From assembly GCA_015501585.1 (NCBI GenBank), contig JADNRY010000094.1, forward strand, positions 149,035 to 213,034: DNA of 64,000 bases. Direction: 5' to 3'. The translations under genes were made by a program, and so were the position numbers. This document shows positions 45,973 through 57,009 of the stretch, in pieces; the stretch's first letter is position 1, and each line of letters begins with the position of its first letter. The notes beneath the pieces are model-generated. The model was not told where the DNA came from. It ran no database searches and saw only the letters and a program-made list of their open reading frames with translations. The stretch comes from Rhodocollybia butyracea (Eukaryota; Basidiomycota; Agaricomycetes; Agaricales; Omphalotaceae).

Positions 45973-46542
45973 TTGAACATCACAAATAGATGTACATGTA
46001 ACAGTGTTATGACAGTTCAAGTTATACTAAGAACAGTGCCACGAGTTCAAAAATATCTCCAAAGTATACAATTGTCAGCCAGTGAAACATGGGGGCGCAC
46101 TATAATAGTAGCTTCGAGGGCTCTACGATGCAAAAATACTTTATCCTTGGTTATCCCCTTGTTTCAAAATTCACAGACCCATGGCTCACCTTCTTTCTGG
46201 GTTGAGACTGATAGCAGTCACATATATTGGTAAGCTTAAATATAGATGAAGTCAAGACTCGAAAGATTGACTTGGTCTCTAAGGCTATGTGTACTGTCAA
46301 TCCGATGTCACAATCCTAGTAGCTCCACCACTTACATTTCCTGATGGTTCTGAGCCATTTTACAACACCCATGGGCCATTGCAATCAGCTGGCGTAGCTA
46401 CTTACAAGAAATTGGTAGCAATATTGGATACTACGCAAACGGATGGTAAGGCGCAAATTCCAAATACCAATCAAGGCATACAAGGCTCCGTTGTGCCAAC
46501 GGGTGTTGGTATACAAAGCGTTCTTAATCCAAACGCACAGTC

Positions 46543-46680
46543 CATGTCCACTTCCCAGACTACGTCTCCATCCACCTCACAGACTACGACCCTGTCCGCT
46601 TCACAGACTACATCCCTGCCTGCTCCTCAGACTACTTCCCCCTCCGCCCTCCAGACTACCTCCCCATCTGCTCCCCGAAT
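46543..46680 (+). repeat. Coding minisatellite, QTTSPS units
   Basis: Six or so degenerate units of 24 bases (CAGACTACGTCTCCATCCAC type) encode the eight-residue repeat QTTSPSxS/P in the Ser/Thr-rich stalk of the membrane protein, a likely O-glycosylated region. Confidence 0.8.
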
Positions 46681-47134
46681 TATCCCCAAAAAGTCCCAGG
46701 AGCTCGCCAAAGGAGTAGGGGGTGGAGTCGGGGGCTTTTTTTGATCCTCCTCATATGCTGGTTAATACAAAGGCGATGGAGAAGAATATTGCGTCAGCTG
46801 AAGAGTTCACAAGAGGCTATATACCCTTTGTAAGCTTGCTGGGTATAGTGATATAGCTCGACAGGCCTAATTTCTCGTGAATCCAGCAGCGCTTCCAGTT
46901 CTAAATATAATCCCCCTGGTGCTGCAAATCCATTGCATATAATCGGGAAATTTTCGCAATTAATACAAGGTGAGCTTGAAGCTTTGTATAACATGGAAAT
47001 GTTCCCTCTGACATGGTACTCGGTACTTAGGTGCCAGATCTAAACAATCTGAGATGAGGGAGCAAGAACATACTCGGTTGAGTGCACAAGCAGAGCTCCG
47101 TGTCATTGAGGACGCACTGAACCAAGTTGGTGTT

Positions 47135-47500
47135 CACTACGGGAAGGAAAAACAATGAATTTGATTGTCTGAGACAATCATTTTTTGAAAAAACAATCAT
47201 TTAGGTGGTTTTTTGCCAAACACTCATTTTGATTGTCTTGAGCAAACAATCATTTTGAATGCCCACAGTTTAAGACAATCATTTGGATTGCCAACTCTCA
47301 AGGACAATCAAAATGATTGTCTTGAGCAAACAATCATTTAAAGTGCCCAACCCAAGACAGTCAGTGAGATTGCCTCCTATTGAGGACAATCATTTTGATT
47401 GCCTTGAGCAAACAGTCATTTAGAGTACCAAGAATTAAGACAATCATTCAGAGCACCTACTATCAAAGACAATCATTTTCTGAGGATTGAGTAATTTAAC
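47135..47500. repeat. Left subterminal repeat array
   Basis: Repeated GACAATCATTTTGATTG-type units on both orientations at 20-40 base spacing, typical transposase-binding arrays of CACTA elements. Confidence 0.85.
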
Positions 47501-50500
47501 AACTATTTGACCACTGGTGACTTGTGCCACAGGAAAGTTAGCTGGAGGTCACATGAACATGCTGTGTGTGTTATTTGCATGAGGATTGCCCAAGAGGGTA
47601 TTTCCGAGTATATAAAGGGTGTACATCTTGCTTGAAAGTTAAACCTCCTTCCCTTGCAATTGTCTTGCTTTCCTGCAGCCCTCCTTTGCATTCCTGCAAA
47701 GCATTCAGGCCGCCACACTGCATGCAAATCATCATGAATTTTGGCGGAAATAGTAAGATTATGTTAAACTTGTATGAAACCTCATGGAATTTTAACATAA
47801 TCTTACTATCTGTTGAGGTGGAAGACCCCAACCTCCGTGAGAAGTAATCATAGAGAACATGAGTGAATACAACTGAGTAGCTACGAACATGCGTGAAAGG
47901 CTATATACTGACGGCGAACTCCGGCCCGGAACGCCATGATCCCCTACTCCACTGTAATCTTACTATCTGCACACAAGTTTAACATAATTTTAGTACTTCC
48001 ACAGAAATTTATGTTGATTTGCAGGCAGTGTTACTGCAATTTTATTAGGCAGAAAGTGGGGCCTATATTCCTTTAGAAAGCAATGAAGCTGCCTTCTCTC
48101 TAGCGGTAGTTTTGTTTGCTGTTTGAGGTGGAGAGCTCCATCTGTTTGTTGGTGCAGCAGCTGATACGGTAGTCTCCCCACGTTCTCAGTACTCCTGTGG
48201 CTTTTTGAGGACATACAAATTCGCTTATGAGGGCTCAGGGCAGAGGTTTGGAGCTACTGCACAAGGCAAGCCAAAATGGTTTCAAAAATGGCTTCAACTG
48301 TAGTTTATGCTCACTCCCTGCCTCTAGACTGAAACCGCCAATATCCCACTAGCAGGGATTCACAGTATTGGGAAGAGAGGGTGCTTCAAAAAGTAGAGAA
48401 TAAGGTTCGGAGCTAGCCGATATGAATCATTCGAGTAGTTTATTTATATGCACCTCCAGACATTTGGCTCTGTGATTGTTGCACTCAGTCCATACTGGGC
48501 AGGGATTATTGTGGGTGAAATGCAAGAATTCATCTCATTTACTGCATACAAAGCCCCCAAAAACCATTTACTTGTTTTGCTGATAGCTCTCAGCTGAGAT
48601 GGGTTATTTGCCATGAAAATGGTACATTCCAATTCGCCGTTGAAGTAAGATAAAATGATTCCAGCAAAGATCTGGTCCTAGGGTACCTAAAGAGGGGAAA
48701 GGGTAGTCACTAGCACAGTAAAACAGAAAGTACGCGCACATTAGTAAGTGGTAAAGAACAAATAAGTAGTAAATAATAGTGTGTAACAGAAGTGAGACGA
48801 AACAGAACATAAGTCAAGTGTGATATAATAGTGGGGGATGAAGCAGTACAGTGTAAGCTAGTACAGTGTAAGCTAGCACATAAGTGAACGGGAAGTAAAG
48901 TAATAGTAAATGTGAGAAGTGGAGTACTACCTATCTGTAGGGCAGCTAGCACTACCACAGAGAGGAATAGATTAGATTTTGACCTCGAAATCCATATGGA
49001 AACATCTCCAAACATCAACCATAAGAGAACCAGAACTGGAGGATTGAAACCTGTTGCGGCACCGACCATTGCAGCGCCGGCTCTGAGCATATGAACTACC
49101 TCCAAGACCACTGATAGCTATCGTATCCTACAACAGCTCATGGAACATATGAATGTTTCTCAAAGCCAGCGCATGCAACACCTCCCCTGACTTATTGCTG
49201 ACTGACTTACTACTAACTAGTATGACCTTTGATGCTCAATGTTCTAGATCAGTAACCCAATTAGATTAGTTTAAACAGAGGGCATCACGATGAAATCTGG
49301 TTAAACCATCTCAAACCAGTTGGGTGAGGGTGGGTATACTTTAATCAGGTTAAACCCAGTTAAAAATCAAGTTTAATACTCTAGATATGTCTTGACTAGT
49401 GATGGTGAGCTCCCCATTGTTCCTAGTGGATGGAGCGGCGGGTTAGCTGCATACCTTTAACACATACAGACATCTTCTGTCACTGCGACACATACACGGG
49501 ATGTGCCTCCTCACTTACCCGACATTTTTTATGTATGATAACTCCGAGGTACTTACAGTGACTAGACATGCACTACCTTCGATTCCCAAGCCTGTTTCAC
49601 GACTGGAGACTTCAAAGGACTCGAGTACGAACCGTTCCGAGTGAGCCAAGGCCACCATATCAACTCCACCACTCCAGAAAATTATTACTCTGGCGCCTCA
49701 GCAACGGTTTCATATTACTGACTGCAAGTCTACCATGTTCCTAGGGGTTCCTAGAGCTTCGAAAATTTTCCTAGGACTCTAGGAGGTTCTTAATGACAGA
49801 TATCAAGTTGACAAGGGGTTCTATTAAGCCTGATTATCATTTCACGTCAGATGCACAATTACTGGCTCACCCAAGCTCAAGTTTATCCAGAGAAGCACCA
49901 GATTCAATTCCTGAGCCCCAATCCGGACTGGATTCTTTGAATATCATTCCTCACTTCCATTTTATGACCCATACACATCTGCTGCCACCACCTTCAACCC
50001 TGATAACCAAGTACAGTGTACTTGAGATGGTGAGAACCCTCGTTGGGAAGGTCAGCGAGGAGTGGAAGGGAGTTGTCAGTTAGCATGATGGGAGGTGGGG
50101 CCGCATGATGACAGGGCTGGAGAAGTATAGTGCAGTACGTTAGGCAGCATTTGAGAGTCGGAGTCGGACCTTTGTGTTAATGTCGAAAAATCTAATTTAC
50201 TTCCTTCGGTGACCTAATTTCTCTTGCATTACATCTGAGATTTGATACGGCGGGGGCTTGGGCCTTGGCTTTGATCTAGAGGGAGAGAGCCGGTGGATTG
50301 AGTCTGGTTGAGTATATATGAGGCGGAGCGAGCGAGCTTTGCCAAATTGTAAGCAGGCTGATTAACCTTTTTCATTATTATTTCATGTTGGCTTTATGCA
50401 TTTTTACAAGGTACAGGCATGTCAGGCAGGTAACTTGTGCAAGTGTGTGAGCCATGCGAGCTTGTACAGTCACAGGGTATGAGCATCATTACAAGCAGGT

Positions 50501-51209
50501 ACAAGCAGGTACAAGTAGCTTGTACATACGAGTGTACGAGCTTGTGTGGGTAACTTACGGTGCAAGTATACATGTATGAGTCATTGTACGAGCGCACAAG
50601 TACATGCCAACTCAGTCAGAGCTGGCTATGTATGAGTCTCCCACCCATCCTTTGTATAGGTATGCATGGCTTATTAATATATCATAGGGAGCCTTATCAA
50701 TATATCTGTAGTTACCGTGCAGGTCTCCAAGTGTCACTGGAGGAACAGACTATATTAGTTAGAAAAACTACGAACGTCCGAGCATGAGCTTTCAATGTGC
50801 GGGGCTCGGACCTTGGATCCCACACATGCTCGGACAGGTCCTCGGACAAATCGCCTACCCGAGCTTACCAGGCTTTGATCTGCTTTGGTCTGTTATGTAG
50901 TCGAGCTCGAGCATGCAGGAACCCAGCATCTGGGTCGGGATTTCTACACATGATAACCCAGCCAACGATCCTTCTTCCGTAACGGCCCTGTCAACCCGCG
51001 CTATCATGTACTGGCTGTGCACAGTCTGGTCAACACACGCATGTACCGTGCATGCGCGCGCAACTTGGATGCATCATTCCACCGGATGTAGTGAAGGTTA
51101 CGGCGCGTCTTCCGGCGTTATATTCCGGAGCTGATTGAACCTACCTAACGGTAGTACTCACCAGTCAAGCGCACAAACACGTAAGTATCATTAGTACTTA
51201 GCGAAATGT
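47501..51209. other. CACTA interior, no recognised gene
   Basis: Contains a short inverted repeat AGTAAGATTATGTTAAACTTGTATG...AACATAATCTTACT (47753-47808), a duplicated GTACAGTGTAAGCTAG tandem (48845-48885), and a cluster of GTACAAG/CTTGTAC motifs (50400-50610). No open frame has recognisable features. Confidence 0.45.
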
Positions 51210-52600
51210 GTGGAACAACCGGAACAACCGGAACGGAAAGTGACAGATCACATGATCACGTCCTGTCAAGTTGAATTTACCGCAGCACCACGACAACCAC
51301 GACAACCACGACCACCCACGACCAACTTACAACCAATTGGGTTATGGGTGTTTCCTTACGTCTCTACTACTTCAGATCCCGAGTCTGCTCATACACGTAC
51401 AACCAAAAATTACAAGGTCCCAATCGACTTAGAGATACCTGCACCAAAGAATTTGTCAGTGTTGGCGTTGATCAAAGGTACGTCTGCAAGTATTAATATC
51501 AGAAATACATTGTCTAATGCTATGATAGAACTCATCTCCTCCGTCTCATTACACGAGTTCAACTTTGCGTCACAAAATTTTGCCATAACGCTCAGCTCTC
51601 CAAGTTTGCTGTCCTCATTTGCCATGCGCTTGGTCAGGAGGCGCCGCCGCGCCGTCTTCGTGTCAAAATTACCTACGACGAACATGTAGTTCCCATCAAT
51701 CTGTTACACAACGAGTCCAACATTGAAGCCATCGGCGAAAAGGTCGTTTGGAGTATTGATTGAGTTGCTTAGAGGTGAGTTTTTTTTCGTTTAGACGCCA
51801 TGGGAATCATTGTGCTGACTGCCTTTCTCGGGACTGTCACTTCTGCTCAGGCTTCTGCACAGCATTGGACGGTAGCCGAGCGGGGGAGTGTTCGTGTTCA
51901 TGTAAGGCGTTGGCGGCACGGGACCGCGGCCCTCAGAAGCGACTCGGTGTCGTCCCCTTGGTCTATGGCGTGAGTGCCTGGGCCAATGTTATCGTACCTT
52001 TTAATGCCAAGCCGCTGTAGTGTATGATGTGTTGACCCTATGGGATTGCGGATTTTTGAGTAAGTTGGCCATATCTCTCTTTGCCATTGCAGCTTTAACT
52101 AGCCGCGACGTCTCCTTCATTAGCACTGTCCATTCGGCAAGGGACTCACCGTCCACATTAGCTTCGCGGTGGGAACGTTGCACGCCCTCAAATCCCGCAG
52201 TTGTGCACACCCGCCCGCTTTAGGTCCTCTTCCTCTCCCTTCTCTTTCGTTCCTCTGACAAACTCACTCGCAGCTGGATTGTCCGCTCAAGTAAGAAGCT
52301 AAGAACCAGTTTTGTCCCAACAGTCGCCCCAGCTCAACCCCCAGCTCAACATCCAGCCTCTATGCGTGGCATGCGGGGCAAGGCCACAGCAAGTCGTGTG
52401 CGGTGAGCCCAGGCGTAAGTTGCGCTTCTCACGCATTCGTTGCCACTGATTTACTCCTTTGAGGTCTGACCAATGATCATTGTAGCGCTGGTGCTCGTTC
52501 AGCAGTAAGTACGTCACGCTTCTCATCCACGGTTCTTCTATATTGATTTAGTGGTCTGGGGTCTGACAACGTCGTTGTTTCTACCTGTAGTATGTAGAGT
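51210..52600 (+). CDS. Possible cargo gene(s) in the CACTA element
   Basis: Weak candidates. An open frame 51210-51689 starts MEQPEQPERKV with Arg/Gln/Pro-rich sequence. In the next frame, 51590-51760 reads coding-like text (LSKFAVLICHALGQE, RLRVKITYDEHVVPINLL) to a stop. A little downstream, MGIIVLTAFLGTVTSAQA (51800) looks like a signal peptide, followed by a GTAAGG donor. These may be exons of one or two genes, possibly host fragments captured by the transposon. CpG content is higher here than in the rest of the element. No family recognised; coordinates are only an envelope. Confidence 0.3.
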
Positions 52601-52854
52601 AACGTAAGTTTTTTCACTACCTACAGGGAACCGAAACATCGAGTAAGTCGTTCTATATATATCCCATTTTTCTTTGACCGGTTGTTACTTGATTGAGGAC
52701 AAATGTTCGCTGCGCTGGTAAGTATTTTGGTGTACCACCAAAGAAACTTTGCCTACAGGGAATTGGGGATATGTAGTAGTGTTGACATGTAGTAATTTGT
52801 AAATATACCTTTATTCCTTGCAAGGTCCTCCAGAAGCAGTTGAAAACCATTGTG

Positions 52855-53397
52855 TAAGACACTCCAAGTGATTGTTGTATACAGTCAAGATGATTGTCCA
52901 TGACATCTCAAATGATTGTTCTGAACACTCACTGTGATTGCTGAACAATCCTAATGATTGTCTCAAGACACTGTGACCCATTTCCAAAAACAATCATTTT
53001 GAGTGTCCTAAACAGTCAATTTGAGTGTTTCATGCCATCATTTGGAGTGTTTTTTACAATCATTTAGATAGTGTAGAACTGTTATATAGAGTGGTTCAGA
53101 CTATCATATTGAAAGGTTAGGACAATCATTGAAAGTAGTTCAGACAACCTTTAAGAGTGATTTAGACAATCATTAAGATTGGTTCAAACAATCAGTATAA
53201 AGGTATAAGACAATCCTTTTGAGTGAACTGGACAATCATGAAGATTGGTTCAAACAATCAATAGAAAGGTATAAGACAATCTCTTTGATTAGACTGGACA
53301 ATCATTAAGAATGGTTCAGACAATCAATATGAGTGCAAGACAATCATTTAGATTGTGTTTTGGACAATCAAATTCATTGTTTTTCCTTTCCGTAGTG
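52855..53397. repeat. Right subterminal repeat array
   Basis: More than fifteen degenerate ACAATCATTnnGATTG/GAGTG units alternate with GTTCAGAC/GGTTCAAAC spacers, mirroring the left array. It lies inside the transposon. Confidence 0.85.
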
Positions 53398-53521
53398 TGT
53401 TGAAGAGGAAGAGGAAGCATCATTGCGCCAACAGATCTCTGAATTAATAGAGAGAGTAAGAAGGATAGAAGAACGAGAAGTGGTGAGTGACCTTCCACCT
53501 GACTACGAATCATCACCATGA

Positions 53522-54577
53522 GCTTTCCTCTGTGGAAGTTTTGTATGTACAACTGGCCTTTAAGTGTACAATTCACTGAATAAAAAGGAATAAAAAATGA
53601 AGAGAGGATTTGAGGAAGGATACTTGATGTCCATTGTCTACATAAACCTACAACAAGGAGTATCTTATATATAATTGGGATGTCCTGTCAATATGTTACC
53701 AAATGAGAGAGAGTTTTACTCCAACAAGATTGAACTCAAAAGAGCATAATGAGCGCTAATTTCAGGTTGAGTTGAGTTAACCTGAGTTAACCTGAGTATA
53801 TTCTTGACCCACATCCTCCACCAGTGCATTTTCCTCATCAGATGTCATGTGAGTTGGTTTGGCCGTTAGAGGGTCTCCATACAATTATTTGACCCCAGGA
53901 CTGACAAAATCCAATTAGAATTGAAAGAGATACAAGTAATTTAGAAAAAACTCACTTTTGGCCCAAGGGTGTTGTATTGTGCCGATTGGATATGATACAA
54001 CTCCGGATTTACCAGTCATTACCTATCCGGTTACTGATGCTTCGTATGTACCAGACCACCTTAGTAATACTTACTATTGTACACAGTATATAAGGCCTTC
54101 TCTGAGGCCAGTACCTATAAGTTCTCTAATCTAGTATCATCTGTATGGGCATAATAGTGTGTAAAAAATCAAGTGAATATCAAGGCTGTATTTTCTTGTT
54201 TTCCCCTGGTGGCGGCATATTTAATAGCTACTTTCCTCTGATTACAGCACATTTTCTTTCTGGGGTGGCTGCTTTCTCGTAATTAATTACACAAAGCAGC
54301 GGCATATTTACAAAACAGTAGTACCTTGAACTCCTGGTGTATAACCATGGTTGTTACTATGTTGTCACTTTTATAACAAGTTATATTTTGTTCCATTGGA
54401 ATTACTGACCCTGGGACAAACTGTCAGTCTGCAACAAAATCGCAGGACCTCGTGACAGTAAATGGCGACGGTCAAGTTCTAAATCTTGACCGCTGCAATT
54501 TACGAGTGCCCAATTAATTTATTACTGGTGGACAAAGCGCCGAATTTGCTATTTAATAGATAGTAGCAAAGTAGTAG
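53522..54577. other. Intergenic, small hairpin
   Basis: No gene supported. An imperfect hairpin lies at 54459-54502, with arms TAAATGGCGACGGTCAAG and CTTGACCGCTGCAATTTA. Confidence 0.45.
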
Positions 54578-55800
54578 CTATAGAGCATCAACAAAAGCTT
54601 TAAATAATAAGACAGCCTCACAATAAACATCAATACCCCAGTTGTTGTCGTCTCGTGTGATATCAAAGTCCATCTTCTGAAATGCTTCCCGCACGAAAGT
54701 GATGTCCTCATCCTCGTTAACCTGAATATTACCGCTATCTTCTTCTGGAACCTGATGATCTCCTGGAACCCCCTCATCCTCAAGCCCATAGGATGGGTGC
54801 TGAGCAGTCTGGATGTCATCTCCTGGGTCTCCAGTCCAATATCCCCGTGTCTTGGCATACTCACGGCTCAGCTCATAGAGAGCAAGCAGTGTCTTTTGGT
54901 GTTCAGTTTGTAGTCGATGATGGTTCCAAGCATCAGCAGTGCGTCGTAGTGAATCCTGTATCTGGGGTTGGAATACAACATATAAACAAAGGCGTTGCAT
55001 GTTGTTGGTCATGTCAAGTAAGCCATTCTTCTCCAGGTAGTTGAATATTTTCCGGAATGCCTCAAGGGTGTCCTTCCGTATGTCCCGCCAAAGATGCTCA
55101 ATTCAAACGTTGTGCAAGGATCTGATATCACTTTTTTAAAAGATGCAGAAACAACAGATCAAACACAAAACAAACCTTCCACGTATGTATGCTCTATGAG
55201 CTTCACCCCAATGAGTGACCATAGATAGTTCAATCCCGTTGTTTTCTTTTCCAAAATCACCCCGAACTCGACTAGGCCATCCAAAGGTTGTGATAGCATT
55301 CCGAAACAAGCCTAGCACTGTATCCGAAGTCTTGTTTGAACAGCATTGAAGGTAGATAATGAGTCTCGAGTGGCCGTCCACACAACCATGGACCCAGAAT
55401 CCCCATGGGCGAAGCTTCTCGTTGCTGTCTTGGTGCCAAAGTGCATTTGCTCCTCAAACCTTGTAAGCTCTGCGCTTCATGAGGTTACCCCATCTAAAGT
55501 GGAATCAGTAGATTTTTTTCTTTAACTTAAAGCACATACCTCAGCAGCAACACTGCATCCGAATCAATATGCCAAAAACTATCCTGAATGCATTGAATCG
55601 GCACATGAATACTCCATCGGCTCTTCAGATGTCCCAAGGCAATTACAGAGCCTATGAAGGGATGCTCTTGAGCAATTTGCCTGTGATGTCAAGCAATGAC
55701 ATTCAGTGAAGAAGTAGTGAGCACGATCTTGAAAATCACTGGCCATAGTGACTGGAAAGAACAAGAAGCTTTGTACCGGGATGCTCGGCTCCGGGGCTGT
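54578..55800 (-). pseudogene. Integrase-core protein relic
   Basis: Belongs to the integrase-core (rve-like) proteins common in mushroom genomes. Minus-strand blocks in order: GSVIALGHLKSRW (about 55640), MKRRAYKV then a TGA, GANALWHQDSNEKLRPWGFWVHGCVDGHSRL (about 55460-55375, first catalytic Asp region), SDTVLGLFRNAITTFGWPSRVRGDFGKEN (second Asp), RGR joined by an intron to SLHNV-TGA-IEHLWRD, then MTNNMQRLCLYVVF...AWNHHRL and an acidic tail to the stop at 54578. At least two in-frame stops. The TGA between HNV and IEHLW stands where the family normally has Arg. A relic of a mobile or domesticated integrase gene. Confidence 0.75.
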
Positions 55801-55924
55801 ATGCTAAAGCATAACTCAGAGCACTTGAAAAATTGATATTATGCTATGAGAATGGTTTTACAGCCTAGCTAATATACTGTTTTACTATTTACTTATAGAA
55901 GATGTAAGTATCAAAGCTGTAAAC

Positions 55925-56983
55925 TCAGTGTCGACGAGCACATTTCTTGGCTGGGCAAATGTTCTCCTCCTCGCTGAGTTCGCTTGTTTCATCCAGACCC
56001 GCCTCCGTCCTCCTCTTCCCTTGCCAATCGCCGCTTACTAAGTCACTCCATTGCGTAAATTTCCCCAGATTAACCTTCCAGCGCCATGCTTGGTCTTTTT
56101 CTCTCTGCTCCTTCTCTTTCTGGCTAGCTTTTGCAAAGAACATTTTGTCCGACTGCCACCCGTTGTACCTCCAACAAAAAAGACTGCCTGCAGAATATTG
56201 AACAATGGAATAGCATGTTTCATGCGGGGACACTGGGATGTTTGAATGCATGATGAGGGCTGAGGGAAAAAGGATAGTGGAGCCAGGAGGGAAGCAAATA
56301 ACTAGATTGAGATTCCACAAGACAAGATGACCTCCCTTGTCTGGGTCAAACTCTCCAGCAGCAGTGTCTGTGCACCATCCGTGAGCGGCGTTAGCAGCAT
56401 CAAGGTAAGGGGGGGTGCTTGTCTGTGGGCCAAAGTTGATGGTGGTGGCAGCGAAAACAGTGCTGGGCAACATAGGGTGGAGGCAAGAGTCATGGGCAAT
56501 ATGTTCCTTCAGCGTGTCCTTGTATTCACAGAAGGTTTTGTGGCCAAATGCATTGAAGAGAGCTGAGGCAGGGTGTTAGCAGAGAAAGTAATAAAGAAAA
56601 AGGCACGCACAGTTTGAACAGCCAACTACTACCCTCTGCATATTATGGTCAAGCATGAGTTTTTGCATCTCTTCCTGGTTGATGACCCCGCTACTCTCAA
56701 CATTTCCAGGAACTTGACACCCTCCTCCATAGCTGATACCTGTAGCTCGAGAGCAGAAATTTCCTTGAAAGTGGCTTGTCTCCTTGGCTGCAAAAGTACT
56801 GCGATTGCTGCAGCTCCTGACAGCAGCATTTAGCTTTGTTAGAAGCTCTTGCCATTCAGGACCTCGAGCACCAGGGGGAACGCCTCCAAGCACCATGATG
56901 ATGCGGTCAGAGCGGTCAACAAGAACTATGCATGACTTGCCATCCCAATTAAGAAGCTTTAGGCCTCTTGTCTGCATAAGCAC
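55925..56983 (-). pseudogene. TET/JBP-type 2OG oxygenase, 5'-truncated
   Basis: Resembles the basidiomycete TET/JBP family, relatives of which oxidise 5-methylcytosine or thymine in DNA. Exon 1 (from 56983 or beyond to 56611) has GLKLLNWDGKSCIVLVD, RIIMVLGGVPPGA and a GISYGGGCQVPGN motif. After a GTGCGT...CTCAG intron, exon 2 (56562-55925) reads SLFNAFGHKTFCEYKDTL, ATTINFGPQT, a GWCTDTAAGEFDPDKGGHLVLW core, PPGSTILFPSALIMHSN and a charged tail. Of the metal ligands, the Asp is present in PPYLDAAN, but the first His of the HxD motif appears to be Tyr. The late His (MHSN) is kept, and the Arg that usually binds 2-oxoglutarate near YSxxQY appears to be Cys. Reading frame intact, N-terminus missing, active site probably dead. 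Confidence 0.75.
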
Positions 56984-57009
56984 AGCTAGGTTACACCAGA
57001 CGCACTGAA

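Larger units (their letters stand above)
47135..53397. mobile_element. CACTA-type DNA transposon, 6.26 kb
   Basis: The ends are CACTACGGGAAGGAAAAACA on the left and the complement of CACTACGGAAAGGAAAAACA on the right, extended by AATGAATTTGATTGTC on both sides. A 4-base direct repeat TGTT flanks it (47131-47134 and 53398-53401); CACTA elements usually give 2-4 bases. Both ends have long subterminal arrays of ACAATCATTT/GATTGTC motifs. Removing it restores the host coiled-coil exon. I find no TnpA/TnpD-like transposase inside, so it looks non-autonomous with unrelated cargo. Confidence 0.88.
45973..53521 (+). pseudogene. Mucin-like single-span membrane protein, split
   Basis: Type I membrane protein layout common in mushrooms. 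The exon from about 46281 reads YCQSDVTILVAPPLTFPDG and YKKLVAILDTTQTDGKAQIPN (extracellular domain), then Ser/Thr repeats (QTTSPS), then GVGGGVGGFF. A seven-T run at 46736-46742 puts a stop at the start of the membrane helix; the next frame continues LILLICWLIQRRWRRIL (helix and basic stop-transfer). After an intron, a cytosolic coiled-coil exon (about 47031-47134, RSKQSEMREQEH...DALNQVGV) is cut by a 6.26 kb transposon. It resumes in frame at 53402 (EEEEEASLRQQISEL...) and ends DLPPDYESSP with TGA. N-terminal exons before 46281 are unclear. Probably inactive. Confidence 0.7.

Noticed and set aside
46532..46690. Short regular repeat considered as a CRISPR array
   Set aside because: Units are contiguous, in frame and encode a Ser/Thr-rich stalk, with no unique spacers; the genome is eukaryotic.
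50400..50640. GTACAAG/CTTGTAC cluster considered as another MITE
   Set aside because: No clear terminal inverted repeat pair or target duplication could be defined.
47135..53397. Subterminal ACAATCATTT arrays considered as a centromere- or satellite-type repeat
   Set aside because: They are confined to the two ends of an element with CACTA termini and a target duplication.
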